From Parafrankia irregularis (GTDB lineage: Bacteria; Actinomycetota; Actinomycetes; Frankiales; Frankiaceae), in assembly GCF_001536285.1 (NCBI RefSeq), contig NZ_FAOZ01000003.1, positions 372,001 to 436,000 of the forward strand: 64,000 bases of DNA, written 5' to 3'. The notes beneath the pieces are model-generated. The model saw only the letters and a program-made list of their open reading frames with translations, had not been told where the DNA came from and ran no database searches. Below are positions 17,947-26,870 of the stretch, in pieces (positions within the stretch are counted from its first letter, which is position 1; each line of letters starts with the position of its first letter). Both the position numbers and the translations under genes were made by a program.

Positions 17947-19224
17947 TCATTCTCCGTTGGCGCACATACGCTCCCGAACGGGCTGGAACGCGTCGCCCGT
18001 CGGGTTCACCTGTACGAACGCGTAGCACTCCTGCAGGACATCGGAGTTGTTCCGCATGTTCACCGGGCTGACCAGGCCGCCGGCGTCGTAGCCGGTGAGA
18101 TCGCGTAGTGCGCTGACGACACCGGCGCGGGTCGGGCAGGCCCCGGCCCTCTCCAGCCCCTGCAGGAACAGGTCGGTGTAGATGTAGGCGTTCATCGAGT
18201 ACTCCTGCTCGGCCCGGACGGCCTGCGGAGCGAAGCGGCTCATCGCGTCGCGATAGCGGTCGATGGCGGGACCGCCGGCCTCGAACGGCCGGAAGTAGAC
18301 GGGAAACGACACACCGGCGAGCGCCGGCCCCAGCCTGGCCAGCCGCGCGTGGTCGTACCCGCTCAACGCGACGGTGACCACGAGGCGTGGCACCGTGGTT
18401 CGGATGGCCGGCAGGATCTCGGCGAGGTCCTCCGCCGTGGTCAGGCCGACGATGGAGTCCGCACCCAGGGCGGCGATCTTGTGGGCGATCTGCGCGGGGC
18501 TGTCGGCCAGGCGTGCGTAGGAGACCGCTCCCACCACCTTCAGTCCCACCGACTGCAGTGCCTGGGTGTAGCGATCGGCGGCTCCGGTGGTGTTGCCCGC
18601 GATCCCGGAGAGCACCAGGGCGACTTTCCTACCTGAACTGGCCTGGATGTAACGCCCGATCGTCACCGGCGACGCGTCATAGGCGTAGGAGAACATGTTC
18701 GGGTGCTCGGCCCAGTCCGGGCTCCCGGCGAGGCCCACGACAGGCACATCCTGCTCGGTGAGCGCGTCCGTCGACTCCTCGAGTGCCGTGGTGACGGTCA
18801 CCAGGCCGATCACCTGTCTCGACCCGACGAGTTCCCTGGTCACCAGCACGTTGCGGCTCTGCAGGTCCTCGTCGTCGCGCCACTCGTAGACGACCTGACG
18901 GCCGTGCACGCCGCCCTCGGCGTTGGCCAGGCCCAGCCTCGCCTCAACCCCGGACCGGGCCGCGGAGAAGACGTCACCGGACGGGCCGGAGTCGGAGAGG
19001 ACGAGCCCGAGCCGCACCTGGGTGCTGGTCACCCCGGGACTGGTGCAGGCGTTCGCCTCGACGCCGCCTGATCCGGACCCGGAACACCCCGCGGCGGCGG
19101 CGAGGACCAGCACGGAGGCCGACCCCAGCGACATCCGTCGCAGCAGACGATCGCGTACCCGGGTACCGCGCGGCGGGGGCGACGAATCGTCGGGTGGGGC
19201 GCATCGACGCGAAGGCTGACTCAC
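17947..19224 (-). CDS. ABC-type branched-chain amino-acid-like substrate-binding lipoprotein
   Basis: 425-aa secreted receptor of the Peripla_BP_6 type. The N-terminus has basic residues, then a hydrophobic core and a clear lipobox LAAAAGC, so it should be lipid-anchored outside the membrane. The mature part shows VRLGLVLSDSGPSGDVFSAA, then NAEGGVHGRQVVYEWRDDED, VIGLVTVTTALEESTDALTE and AYIYTDLFLQGLERAG, all typical of this fold. No permease or ATPase genes flank it, so transport is not assured. GTG start at 19224. It diverges from the MFS gene at 19353, sharing a 128-bp promoter region. Confidence 0.85.
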   Translation of the reverse strand: MSQPSRRCAPPDDSSPPPRGTRVRDRLLRRMSLGSASVLVLAAAAGCSGSGSGGVEANACTSPGVTSTQVRLGLVLSDSGPSGDVFSAARSGVEARLGLANAEGGVHGRQVVYEWRDDEDLQSRNVLVTRELVGSRQVIGLVTVTTALEESTDALTEQDVPVVGLAGSPDWAEHPNMFSYAYDASPVTIGRYIQASSGRKVALVLSGIAGNTTGAADRYTQALQSVGLKVVGAVSYARLADSPAQIAHKIAALGADSIVGLTTAEDLAEILPAIRTTVPRLVVTVALSGYDHARLARLGPALAGVSFPVYFRPFEAGGPAIDRYRDAMSRFAPQAVRAEQEYSMNAYIYTDLFLQGLERAGACPTRAGVVSALRDLTGYDAGGLVSPVNMRNNSDVLQECYAFVQVNPTGDAFQPVRERMCANGE

Positions 19225-19337
19225 ACCAAATCACTCCACACGTCCCATGGTGAAACAGAAGAAGGCGAGTGTCTCACCTCCACGAGAAGTCCCGGCGACA
19301 GGGTTGCGGGCGCCACCCCTTCACACATGTCTTCAAG

Positions 19338-19348
19338 TGATGACATCA
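19338..19348. promoter_or_regulatory. Small palindrome overlapping the MFS translation-initiation region
   Basis: TGATGACATCA is a palindrome (TGATG-A-CATCA) ending 4 nt before the MFS ATG, with a further GATGAC immediately after. No Shine-Dalgarno sequence is visible. A TetR gene is co-transcribed downstream, so this is a reasonable candidate for its operator. Confidence 0.4.
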
Positions 19349-19352
19349 TGCG

Positions 19353-20975
19353 ATGACAAACTTGCTTCAGACGTTGGGACGCTACGTGCACACGAAGCCG
19401 AACCCCGCCCGACCAGCACGAACCAACCGCACACGCCCCGACGAGCGGTCCGGAGCCCACCAGCAGCCGGGTGCGGTCGCCCACACCCACCCCCACCCCG
19501 GCCTGCTGCTCGGGGTCCTCATCTACTGCGGACTCGTGATCGCGGTCATCGGCACGCTGGGCACCCCACTGATCCCGCTGATCGCGGACGCCCAGCACGT
19601 CTCGCTTTCCGACGCCCAGTGGCTGCTCACCCTGACCCTGCTGACCGGCGCGGCCTCCACTCCCCTGCTCGGCCGGCTTGGCGACGGGCCGCACCGGCGC
19701 ACCGTGCTGCTCGCCGGGCTCGGCACCGTCGCGGCGGGCTCCCTCCTCGCCGCCACCGCGAACGGATTCACGCAGCTTCTGGTCGGGCGCGGCCTCATGG
19801 GCGTCGGTGTGGGCCTGATGCCGCTGGCGCTGGCGATCGCGCGCGACCTGCTGCCACCCCGACAGCTGGCCGCGGGCATCGGCGCACTGTCGATCACGGT
19901 CGCGACCGGCGCGGGCCTCGGCTACCCGCTCAGCGGGCTGATCGCGGAATCGTTCGACTACCACGCCGGGTTCTGGGTGGCGGCCGTGCTCACGGCGGCA
20001 GCGATGGCCGCGGTGCTCGCCGTCGTGCCGGGCAGGGCCAGCACCCGAGCCGCCCGCGGACCGGTCGACCTGGTGGGCGCGCTGCTGTTCGCCGCCGGGC
20101 TCAGCCCGCTGCTGGTCGCGCTGAGCGAGGGCGAATCGTGGGGCTGGACGTCGCCGCGGATCATCGCACTGTTCGGCTCCGGAATCGTCTGCCTCGTCGC
20201 GTGGATCATGCTGGAGCTGCACAGCGCGCACCCGCTGGTCGAACTGAAGTACCTTGCCGCCCGGCCGGTCCTCATCGCCGACGTCTGCGCGATTCTCGCC
20301 GGGTTCGGCATGTTCAACGCGATGACCTTGATCAACCGGCTCGCGCAGGCCCCGACGTCGACCGGCTACGGGTTCGGCGCGTCACCGGCCGTGCTCGGCC
20401 TGGTGATCCTGCCGCTGGCGGTCGGGACGGTGCTGGCCAGCCGGTGGTCACGTTGGTTGGGCCCACGCACCGGCGGCGGCCGCGGCCTGCTGCTGGTCGG
20501 GCTGTTCGCGGTCGCCCTCGCCGAGTTCGGCCTGGCCGTCCGGCACGACCATCTCGTCGAGCTGGGCGGGGCCACCTTCCTGTTCGGAGTGGGTATCGGG
20601 CTCGCCTTCGCGGCGATGCCCGGCCTCATCATCGGCTCCGTCCCGCCGCATGAGACGGGCAGCGCCACCAGCTTCAACCAGGTGCTGCGCACCGTCGGCG
20701 GCTCGGTCGGCAGCGCGCTGGGAGCGGCGATGCTCGCTGCCCACACCCCGGCCGGTGCCACCGAACCCAGCAACAGCGGCTACACGGTGGCGTTCGTCAT
20801 CGCCGGCGGCGTCGGCGTGCTGGCGATGCTCGCCGCACTGGCTCTGCCCAGCTCCCCGCGTGCCGGCGAGCCCGCGGTGCCCGCCTCCCGGCAGGCGGAG
20901 CTGGAGACTCTGCAGGAGGAGGCGGCGGACGCCGCCGCCTCCGGACTCGTCATGGCCGATGATGTCGAACCATGA
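19353..20975 (+). CDS. MFS transporter, DHA2-type drug/metabolite exporter
   Basis: 540-aa polytopic membrane protein of the 14-helix drug:H+ antiporter type. After a basic, Pro-rich N-terminal tail the helices begin at LLLGVLIYCGLVIAVIGTLG. The loop 2-3 motif A is GRLGDGPHRRTVLL. Motif-C-like glycines occur in ATGAGLGYPLSGLIAE. Late helices include GGVGVLAMLAALAL. The C-terminal tail is acidic and contains a short helix (ELETLQEEAADAA). Its stop overlaps the tetR start by 4 bp, so pump and repressor form one operon, the classic layout for an inducible exporter. Substrate unknown. Confidence 0.88.
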   Translation: MTNLLQTLGRYVHTKPNPARPARTNRTRPDERSGAHQQPGAVAHTHPHPGLLLGVLIYCGLVIAVIGTLGTPLIPLIADAQHVSLSDAQWLLTLTLLTGAASTPLLGRLGDGPHRRTVLLAGLGTVAAGSLLAATANGFTQLLVGRGLMGVGVGLMPLALAIARDLLPPRQLAAGIGALSITVATGAGLGYPLSGLIAESFDYHAGFWVAAVLTAAAMAAVLAVVPGRASTRAARGPVDLVGALLFAAGLSPLLVALSEGESWGWTSPRIIALFGSGIVCLVAWIMLELHSAHPLVELKYLAARPVLIADVCAILAGFGMFNAMTLINRLAQAPTSTGYGFGASPAVLGLVILPLAVGTVLASRWSRWLGPRTGGGRGLLLVGLFAVALAEFGLAVRHDHLVELGGATFLFGVGIGLAFAAMPGLIIGSVPPHETGSATSFNQVLRTVGGSVGSALGAAMLAAHTPAGATEPSNSGYTVAFVIAGGVGVLAMLAALALPSSPRAGEPAVPASRQAELETLQEEAADAAASGLVMADDVEP

Positions 20976-21760
20976 ACACCACCCGACGGCGCGACGCGGC
21001 GCGTAGCCGTCAGGCTCTGCTCTCCGCGGCGGCAGACCTGTTCGCCGAGCGCGGCTATGCGGGCACCGCCATCCGGTCGGTCGGGGATCGGGCCGGCGTC
21101 GACCCGGCCCTGATCGCCCGCTACTTCGGCGGCAAGGAGGGGCTGTACCAGGCCGTCCTCGCGGCCGATCCGCTCCTTGGCCAGAGCGCCGGGGATCACC
21201 CTGGCCCGGCGGACGCCCCATCCCCGGCTCAGCCGGGGGATGCCACCAGCGCATCCGCCGCGGGATCCGTCGCCCAGGCCAGCGACACCGCGACCGGCGC
21301 GACCGGGACCGCTGGCGCAGGCGGCACAGCCAACGCGGCCGGAACCCCCAGCACAGGAGAAACGGCTGGCGCGGCCGGTTCGGCGGAGCCGCACGATGCG
21401 GAGCCGGCGGAGCCCCTGGCCGCGGTGAGCGCCCTGGTGGACCGGGCGATCACCAGGTGGACGTCCACCGGTGTGAGCGCCGCGGCCCAGAACGTGTTCC
21501 GCCGCGAGGTGGATGCCGCCGCGCGCCAGGCGACCCGCGAACGGCTCGACACCGTGCTCCTGCCGCTGCGCGACACGATCACCGGCCCCGATCCGGAGCT
21601 TGCGGCCGAGCTCGCCGTGGCGCTGCTGTTCGGCGTCGGCGTCGCCAGGGACGCCGGCACGCTCCCCCGGCTGTCCACCGCCTCCGCCGACGAGCTGCGC
21701 GAACCACTCATCGCCGTGCTCGCCGCTGCCCTCAACCTCGCGGACGCCCCGCAGACGTGA
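20972..21760 (+). CDS. TetR/AcrR regulator with long low-complexity insert
   Basis: 262-aa repressor translationally coupled to the MFS exporter upstream. The DNA-binding part is complete: RSRQALLSAAADLFAERGYA, then GTAIRSVGDRAGVDPALIARYFGGKEG-type HTH and YF motif. Between it and the ligand domain lies about 75 residues of Ala/Gly/Thr/Pro/Ser-rich sequence (about 70-148), unusual for TetR proteins. The C-terminal part (PLAAVSALVDRAITRW onward) resembles TetR_C domains. Its stop abuts the stop of the convergent pseudogene with no gap. It most likely represses the exporter operon. Confidence 0.85.
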   Translation: MNTTRRRDAARSRQALLSAAADLFAERGYAGTAIRSVGDRAGVDPALIARYFGGKEGLYQAVLAADPLLGQSAGDHPGPADAPSPAQPGDATSASAAGSVAQASDTATGATGTAGAGGTANAAGTPSTGETAGAAGSAEPHDAEPAEPLAAVSALVDRAITRWTSTGVSAAAQNVFRREVDAAARQATRERLDTVLLPLRDTITGPDPELAAELAVALLFGVGVARDAGTLPRLSTASADELREPLIAVLAAALNLADAPQT

Positions 21761-22975
21761 TCACCGTGTCACCACGTCGCGGCACTTCAGGCCCCCACTG
21801 CCCTTGATCTCGGACAACCCGCCGTTCGACAGGTACCCGACGGGCTGGGTGACCACCGTCCCGCCCGCGCCGGGGCGCTGTTCCAGCTCCTGCAGCACCA
21901 CCAGTCGGGATCGGCCCACCCGTACGTCCCCGGTCGCGACGCCCGCACGCCAGGGCGGGGTGACGAACTCCCGCGCCCGGAGGTCGATCTCGCCGGTCAT
22001 ACCCTCGTACCTGGTGCGCGGGAGCTTCTCGCGGACCGCGTCCCGGGTGACCGGCACGTCCTCCCTGTCAAGCTGGCGGGTGACGGCGGCGAGAAGTCCG
22101 AAGACGTCGTAGGCGACCTGGATGTGCCCGCCCGGCTCGACCGCGTGGTGATCAAGCTCGGCACTCTTCAGCGCCTGGTAGTCACAGCCGAAGCGATTCC
22201 AGGCCTCCTGGGAGTTGTCCGACAGGATCCCCCTGGCCGTGGCGGTCGTACCGAAGGTCGTGAAGTACACGTGCGCTCCGCTTTCCTCGAGGGCCCTGGC
22301 CATCTCCACCTCCTCGGTCTGCGTGATGTCGTCGCCGCCAACCACGGTGATCCGTGCAGCGCAGTCTGCGTCGAGGTTGCGCGAGCCGAGCACGGACACG
22401 AGCGGGATCGCCTCGTTGGCACGACCGGTGTAGATGAGCACATGGTGCCGGCCGGGGTCCGGGTCGGACTCGCACAGCTGCCTGACCTTCTCCGCGAAGA
22501 ACCCGGTGAGACCGGTGTCGTTCGCGTCGAAGCGAATCACCGACGAGTCGTCATCCCCGATCGCCTGCGCGGTACCGGCCAGCAGCCGCCGGTAGTCACC
22601 GGCCAGTCCCGTGCTGTAGTCGTCGTCGGCGGAGAGGACCAGTGAGGTCCGGGCACCGGGATGCTTCTGTGCTATCCAGTCCGCGCCGAGCTGCGCCTGG
22701 AGCCAGTTCGCCGGCGAGATCCGGAAGTAGTTCGTGAGCTCGCCCCGGTCATCACCGGACTGCGCCGAGGACACCATCGGGATGTCGGCCTGGCTGAGCG
22801 CTTCCATCGCCCGCGAGGTCGAAGCGGGGATTGTCCTGGTTGGTACTCAGCTGGGTCGCCACGACGACCTTCACCACGGTCCGCTTCCCATCCGGATTGA
22901 GATCCTCGTCGACGCGACGGTTTCTCCGTGGCGATCAGGTCCGCGAGCCGCGCGATCAGTTTGTAGCGCCAGTTG
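21761..22975 (-). pseudogene. Decayed substrate-binding (Peripla_BP_6-like) gene with lost N-terminal region
   Basis: The open part (21761-22807, 348 aa) begins abruptly inside a binding-protein domain: EALSQADIPMVSSAQSGDD, SLVLSADDDYSTGLAGDYRR, then HHVLIYTGRANEAIPLV and AYDVFGLLAAVTRQL. Upstream, two more coding-like stretches are in other frames. One, VVKVVVATQLSTNQDNPRFD (about 22815-22905), breaks just before the main frame. The other, NWRYKLIARLADLIATE (about 22925-22975), lies further up. Where a normal protein would have about 100 residues between the PRFDLAG segment and the PMVSS segment, here they abut. I read this as internal deletion plus frameshifts. The open fragment has no good start site. 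Confidence 0.65.
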
Positions 22976-23057
22976 CTGGAGAAGTCGGCGGGAGCTGCCG
23001 CCGCTTACCCGTGCGGAGATCCTCGGGGGCCCCGGGTGGGCCGTGGATCCACCGGTT

Positions 23058-23672
23058 CTAGCCGCCGGTGACCGCGCGGTTCAGCAGACCGGCGATGTAG
23101 TCGCTGGACATGTCCCGGCCGGAGAAACGGCGCACGAACACGTGGAACAGAACCGTGCCCATCAGCATGTCGAGTACGTCGTCACCGCTGACATCCACGG
23201 CCGTGCTTCCCGCCGCGGCGGCGAGCATCTCGCGGAACGACTCGCGGACACCGCTGCCCACCCGGCCGGCGAGGGCGTTGTTCTCCGGGTCGGACTGGTA
23301 GACGCTGAGCAGAGCGGGAAACGCCGCGCGCGCCGCGGGCTGATCGAAGGTCGCGAGGAAGGCGTCCACGTAGCGTTGGAGGTCCCGCCTCAGATCGCCG
23401 GTGGCTCGCACGGCGACGCTGTCGAACCCGGGGAAGACCGCGTTCTCGATCATGGCGATTCTTGACGGCCAGCGCCGGTAGATGGCGGGTGCCCCCACGC
23501 CCGCGCGCCGGGCGACCGCCGCGATCGTGGTCTCGGCGAAGCCCCTCTCGCTCAGCAGTTCGAGCGTCGCCTCCCGGATCCGCTCGTCGACCTGAGGGTC
23601 GCGTGGCCGCCCCCTGGACGGATCCGGCCCGCCGCCAGCGGCGGCACCGGGATTTACGTTAGATTGTGCCAC
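23058..23672 (-). CDS. TetR/AcrR family transcriptional regulator
   Basis: 204-aa regulator. The HTH region reads DERIREATLELLSERGFAET, then TIAAVARRAGVGAPAIYRRW, with the YRRW variant of the motif common in actinobacterial regulators. The C-terminal domain has VFPGFDSVAVRATGDLRRDL and ends at a conserved-looking RFSGRDMSSDYIAGLLNRAV. The only reasonable start is GTG at 23672. It lacks a ribosome site and is directly preceded by an AT-rich palindrome, so the message may be leaderless. It diverges from an MFS pump/SDR/hydrolase operon that it probably controls. Confidence 0.85.
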   Translation of the reverse strand: MAQSNVNPGAAAGGGPDPSRGRPRDPQVDERIREATLELLSERGFAETTIAAVARRAGVGAPAIYRRWPSRIAMIENAVFPGFDSVAVRATGDLRRDLQRYVDAFLATFDQPAARAAFPALLSVYQSDPENNALAGRVGSGVRESFREMLAAAAGSTAVDVSGDDVLDMLMGTVLFHVFVRRFSGRDMSSDYIAGLLNRAVTGG

Positions 23673-23673
23673 G

Positions 23674-23683
23674 AAAATATTTT
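23674..23683. promoter_or_regulatory. AT-rich palindrome at the tetR start, candidate operator
   Basis: AAAATATTTT is a perfect 10-bp palindrome located one base upstream of the tetR GTG and about 150 bp before the likely MFS start. In a genome this GC-rich it stands out. It fits autoregulation with control of the divergent operon, but could simply be a -10 region. Confidence 0.4.
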
Positions 23684-23832
23684 ATCCATCTGGTGGCGCT
23701 GCTCCAACGGCCGGCCCTGTTCCAACGGCGCAGTGGCCGATGACGGACTCGTCACCGGGCGGCGCCACCCGAGGGTCTGATGCGAGGCGGGCGAGCGGCG
23801 CCCGCCTCGACCATCGGCGTAGTGAGGCACAC

Positions 23833-25380
23833 ATGCGTCCAGCTCTGCCGTTCGTTCATCCAGCACCGTCGTTCGTTCGCCGGGCGGCGGGCCACCGTGC
23901 GGATCTCGGCCGGCCAGAACACATCCAGCGGGTGCGCTGGCTGGTGCTCGTGGTGCTGTGCGCGAACCTCGCGCTGATCGCGCTGGACGCCACGATTCTG
24001 AACGTGGCGTTACCGACCCTGCGCGCTCCCGGCGCCGATGGTGGTCTTTCCGCTTCGGTGCGCCAGCTTCAATGGATCAACGAGGGCTACATCATCGTCT
24101 TCGCCGGGCTCCTGCTGACCACCGGCAGCCTTGGCGACCGCTTCGGAAGGGCACGCCTTCTCACCTGCGGCCTCGCCGCCTTCGCCGCGGGCTCGCTGCT
24201 GTCGGCGCTGGCCTCGTCGCCTGACCAGCTGGTCGCGGGCCGGTGCGTGATGGGTCTCGGTGCCGCGCTCATCATGCCCGCCACGCTGTCGATCCTGTCG
24301 AACGTCTTCACCGACGACCGGGAACGCCGGGTGGCGGTCGGAATCTGGTCGGGGGTCTCGGCGATCGGCTCGGTGAGCGGGCCGCTCATCGGCGGGCTCC
24401 TGCTGTCCCGCTTCTGGTGGGGCTCGGTCTTCCTGGTCAACCTGCCGATCGTCGCCGTGGTCCTGGTGCTGGTGTTTCTGTACGTCCCCGAATCGCGGGA
24501 CCCGGCGGCCCGACCGCTGGATCCCTTCGGAGCCGCGCTCTCGATACTCACCCTGGTCGCCCTGCTCTTCGCGATCATCGAGGCACCGACCCACGGCTGG
24601 CTCTCCCCCGCCGTCCTCGCCGCCTTCGCTGTCAGCGCCGTTCTACTCGCCGTGTTCATAGCCTGGGAGTTCCGCACCGGAGCTCCCATGCTCGACCTGG
24701 GCTTCTTCCGCGATCCGCGATTCAGCGTCGCGAGCCTCGCGATCGCGCTGACGTTCTTCGGCATGTACGGGACGTCGTTCATCCTGACGCAGTACCTACA
24801 AGATGTTCTCGGCCTCACCCCGCTCGGTGCCGGCGCGCTGGTGGCACCGCAGGCCGTCGTCTTCTTCCTGGTCGCCACCCGGGTCGCTACGCCGCTGGCC
24901 GAGCGGGCCGGCGCCCGCGCGGTCATCACCGCCGGTCTCGGCACACTCTCCGTCTTCTTCGCCGCGCTCGCGCTCTGCGACAGCGGGACGTCACTCGGCG
25001 TCGTCATCGCGATCACCTGCGGGGTGGGGGTGGGAATGGGACTGACCCTCGGCCCGGCGACCTCGTCGATCATGTCGTCCGTGCCCCGCGAGCGGGCCGG
25101 CGTCGGTTCGGCGATGAACGACACCACCCGACAGGTCGGCGGCGCGCTGGGCGTCGCGGTGCTCGGTACGATCCTCAGCAGCCGCCCGACGAACGACGAG
25201 TCGGTGACGACCGTGGCGCGCGCACCTTCGCTGAGCGGCCTGCACGCGGCCGCCCTCACCGCCGGCATCGTCGTCGCCTGCGCGATTCCCCTGGTGGCGC
25301 GCTACCTGCCCGCCCGCCAACGAGCTCATCCAAGGACACACCTGATGAGGGACGCACATGGCCAGTCCTCCGCGGAATAG
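23833..25380 (+). CDS. MFS transporter, DHA2/EmrB-QacA type
   Basis: 515-aa 14-helix proton-driven exporter. Helix 1 carries the DHA2 signature LDATILNVALPTLR. Motif A is GSLGDRFGRARLLTCG, motif B is LVAGRCVMGLGAALIMPATL and motif C is GSVSGPLIGGLLL. Late segments include GVGSAMNDTTRQVGGALGVA, typical of the EmrB/QacA group. ATG 23833 is chosen (AGG 6 nt upstream); an ATG at 23740 has no ribosome site. It overlaps the next SDR gene by 23 bp and diverges from a tetR, suggesting an inducible efflux operon. Substrate unknown. Confidence 0.88.
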   Translation: MRPALPFVHPAPSFVRRAAGHRADLGRPEHIQRVRWLVLVVLCANLALIALDATILNVALPTLRAPGADGGLSASVRQLQWINEGYIIVFAGLLLTTGSLGDRFGRARLLTCGLAAFAAGSLLSALASSPDQLVAGRCVMGLGAALIMPATLSILSNVFTDDRERRVAVGIWSGVSAIGSVSGPLIGGLLLSRFWWGSVFLVNLPIVAVVLVLVFLYVPESRDPAARPLDPFGAALSILTLVALLFAIIEAPTHGWLSPAVLAAFAVSAVLLAVFIAWEFRTGAPMLDLGFFRDPRFSVASLAIALTFFGMYGTSFILTQYLQDVLGLTPLGAGALVAPQAVVFFLVATRVATPLAERAGARAVITAGLGTLSVFFAALALCDSGTSLGVVIAITCGVGVGMGLTLGPATSSIMSSVPRERAGVGSAMNDTTRQVGGALGVAVLGTILSSRPTNDESVTTVARAPSLSGLHAAALTAGIVVACAIPLVARYLPARQRAHPRTHLMRDAHGQSSAE

Positions 25381-26179
25381 CCAGAACGCCAGGGTCGCCC
25401 TGGTCACGGGGGCGTCCTCCGGCATCGGCGCGGCCGTCGCCGAAGCTCTGGTCAGGCGGGGACTGCGCGTTGTCGGCACCAGCCGTGACCCGGCGGCGGT
25501 CGGCAGCCCGCCCGCGGGGGTGGAGCTCGTCGCGCTCGACCTCACCGACGAGGCGTCCATCGAGCGCTGCGCCGCCGCGGTGGGGCGGGTCGACGTCCTG
25601 GTGAACAACGCGGGCGAAAGCCAGAGCGGCCCGTTGGAGGAGCTTCCGATCGAGGCGGTCAGGCGCCTTTTCGAGCTCAACGTCTTCGGCGCCATCCGGC
25701 TTACCCAGCTCGTGCTCCCCGGCATGCGCGAGCGCGGCTCCGGCTGTGTGATCATGGTTGGTTCGATGCTCGCGAGCTTCCCGCTGGCGTACCGCTCTTC
25801 CTATGTGGCATCCAAGGCGGCCATCAAGGGATTCGCGAACGCCGCCCGCCGCGAGGTCGCCCCCTACGGGGTCAGGATCAGCACGGTCGAACCGGGCTCG
25901 ATCAACACCGGGATCAGCCAGCGGCGCACCCAGTACCTGGCCGCGGGCTCCCCCTTCACGGCGGAGTACCACACGATGCTCGCCGCCCTCGACGCGAACG
26001 AGGCGGGCGGGATCTCGGCCGCCGAGGTCGCCCGCACCGTGCTCCGGGCGATCGAGGCGCGCCATCCCAGGCCGCTGTACGCCGTCGGCAGCAACGCCCC
26101 ACTGGTCTTCGCGCTGCGTCGCCTGCTGCCCCGCGCCGTGGTCGAGAAGGCCGTCGCCCGCCGCCACGGCCTACGCTGA
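25358..26179 (+). CDS. Short-chain dehydrogenase/reductase
   Basis: 273-aa classical SDR. The NAD(P)-binding motif is VTGASSGIGAAVAEAL, followed by LVNNAGESQSG. The catalytic Ser is in MVGSML and the Tyr/Lys pair in SSYVASKAA. TSRDP after strand 2 suggests NADPH preference through the Arg. The C-terminal part resembles SDRs acting on steroids or retinol-like lipids, but no specific substrate is clear. ATG with GAGGG at a good distance. It overlaps the MFS coding end, and the cysteine-hydrolase-like gene follows 58 bp later, so all three are probably co-transcribed. Confidence 0.88.
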   Translation: MASPPRNSQNARVALVTGASSGIGAAVAEALVRRGLRVVGTSRDPAAVGSPPAGVELVALDLTDEASIERCAAAVGRVDVLVNNAGESQSGPLEELPIEAVRRLFELNVFGAIRLTQLVLPGMRERGSGCVIMVGSMLASFPLAYRSSYVASKAAIKGFANAARREVAPYGVRISTVEPGSINTGISQRRTQYLAAGSPFTAEYHTMLAALDANEAGGISAAEVARTVLRAIEARHPRPLYAVGSNAPLVFALRRLLPRAVVEKAVARRHGLR

Positions 26180-26237
26180 CCCCGCCGTACACGGCCTACG
26201 TCCGCTGACGTCAGCTCAGCCTGTTCGGGAGGCAAAC

Positions 26238-26807
26238 ATGTCCGGGTCCCGGCCCGTTCTGCTCGTCATGGACTTCCAGCACGGCATCGTCGAGCGCCTG
26301 GGCGCGGCGGGTGCATCGCCCGTGCTCGAGGCCGCCGGGCGCGCGGTCGGTGCCGCCCGGGGCCGGGGGATTCCGGTCATCTTCGTCCGGGTGGCCTTCC
26401 GCGCCGGCTTTCCCGAGATCGCCGAAACCAATGCGAGATTCAACACGCTGCGCCGGGCTGGCGGAGCGCCGGTCGAGGACCAGCCCGGCGCCCAGATCCA
26501 CACCTCGCTCGCACCCGGACCCGACGAGCCGGTCGTCACCAAGCGCCGGGTGAGTGCGTTCAGCGGGAGCGACCTCGACGTACTGCTGCGCGCCGCCAAG
26601 GCCGACACGCTGGTCCTGGCCGGCATTTCCACCAGCGGCGTGGTCCTCTCCACCGTGCGCCAGGCCGCCGACCTCGACTACCGGCTGGTCGTCCTCGCCG
26701 ATGCCTGCGCGGACCCCGACCCGCAGGTGCACGGCTTCCTGACCGAGAAGGTCTTCCCCCCGCAGGCCCTGGTCACCACGGTCGACGACTGGGCCCGCAC
26801 CGGCTGA
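26238..26807 (+). CDS. Isochorismatase/cysteine-hydrolase-fold protein lacking the catalytic Cys
   Basis: 189-aa Rossmann-like alpha/beta protein. The family Asp is present (LLVMDFQHGIVER, near residue 11) and the Lys in VVTKRRVSAFSGSDLD. In the segment that normally carries the nucleophile (T-D-x-C-V), it reads LAGISTSGVVLSTVRQAADL, with Val where Cys is expected. Isochorismatases proper can dispense with Cys, so it may act on a vinyl ether or have a non-hydrolytic role. GGGAGG lies 6 nt before the ATG. It is the last gene of the pump/SDR group. Confidence 0.82.
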   Translation: MSGSRPVLLVMDFQHGIVERLGAAGASPVLEAAGRAVGAARGRGIPVIFVRVAFRAGFPEIAETNARFNTLRRAGGAPVEDQPGAQIHTSLAPGPDEPVVTKRRVSAFSGSDLDVLLRAAKADTLVLAGISTSGVVLSTVRQAADLDYRLVVLADACADPDPQVHGFLTEKVFPPQALVTTVDDWARTG

Positions 26808-26870
26808 CGACCACCCGCGCCAGGCGTTCTCCAGCATTATTAGCCTTCGACGCCACCAGAGAGGGAAGCG

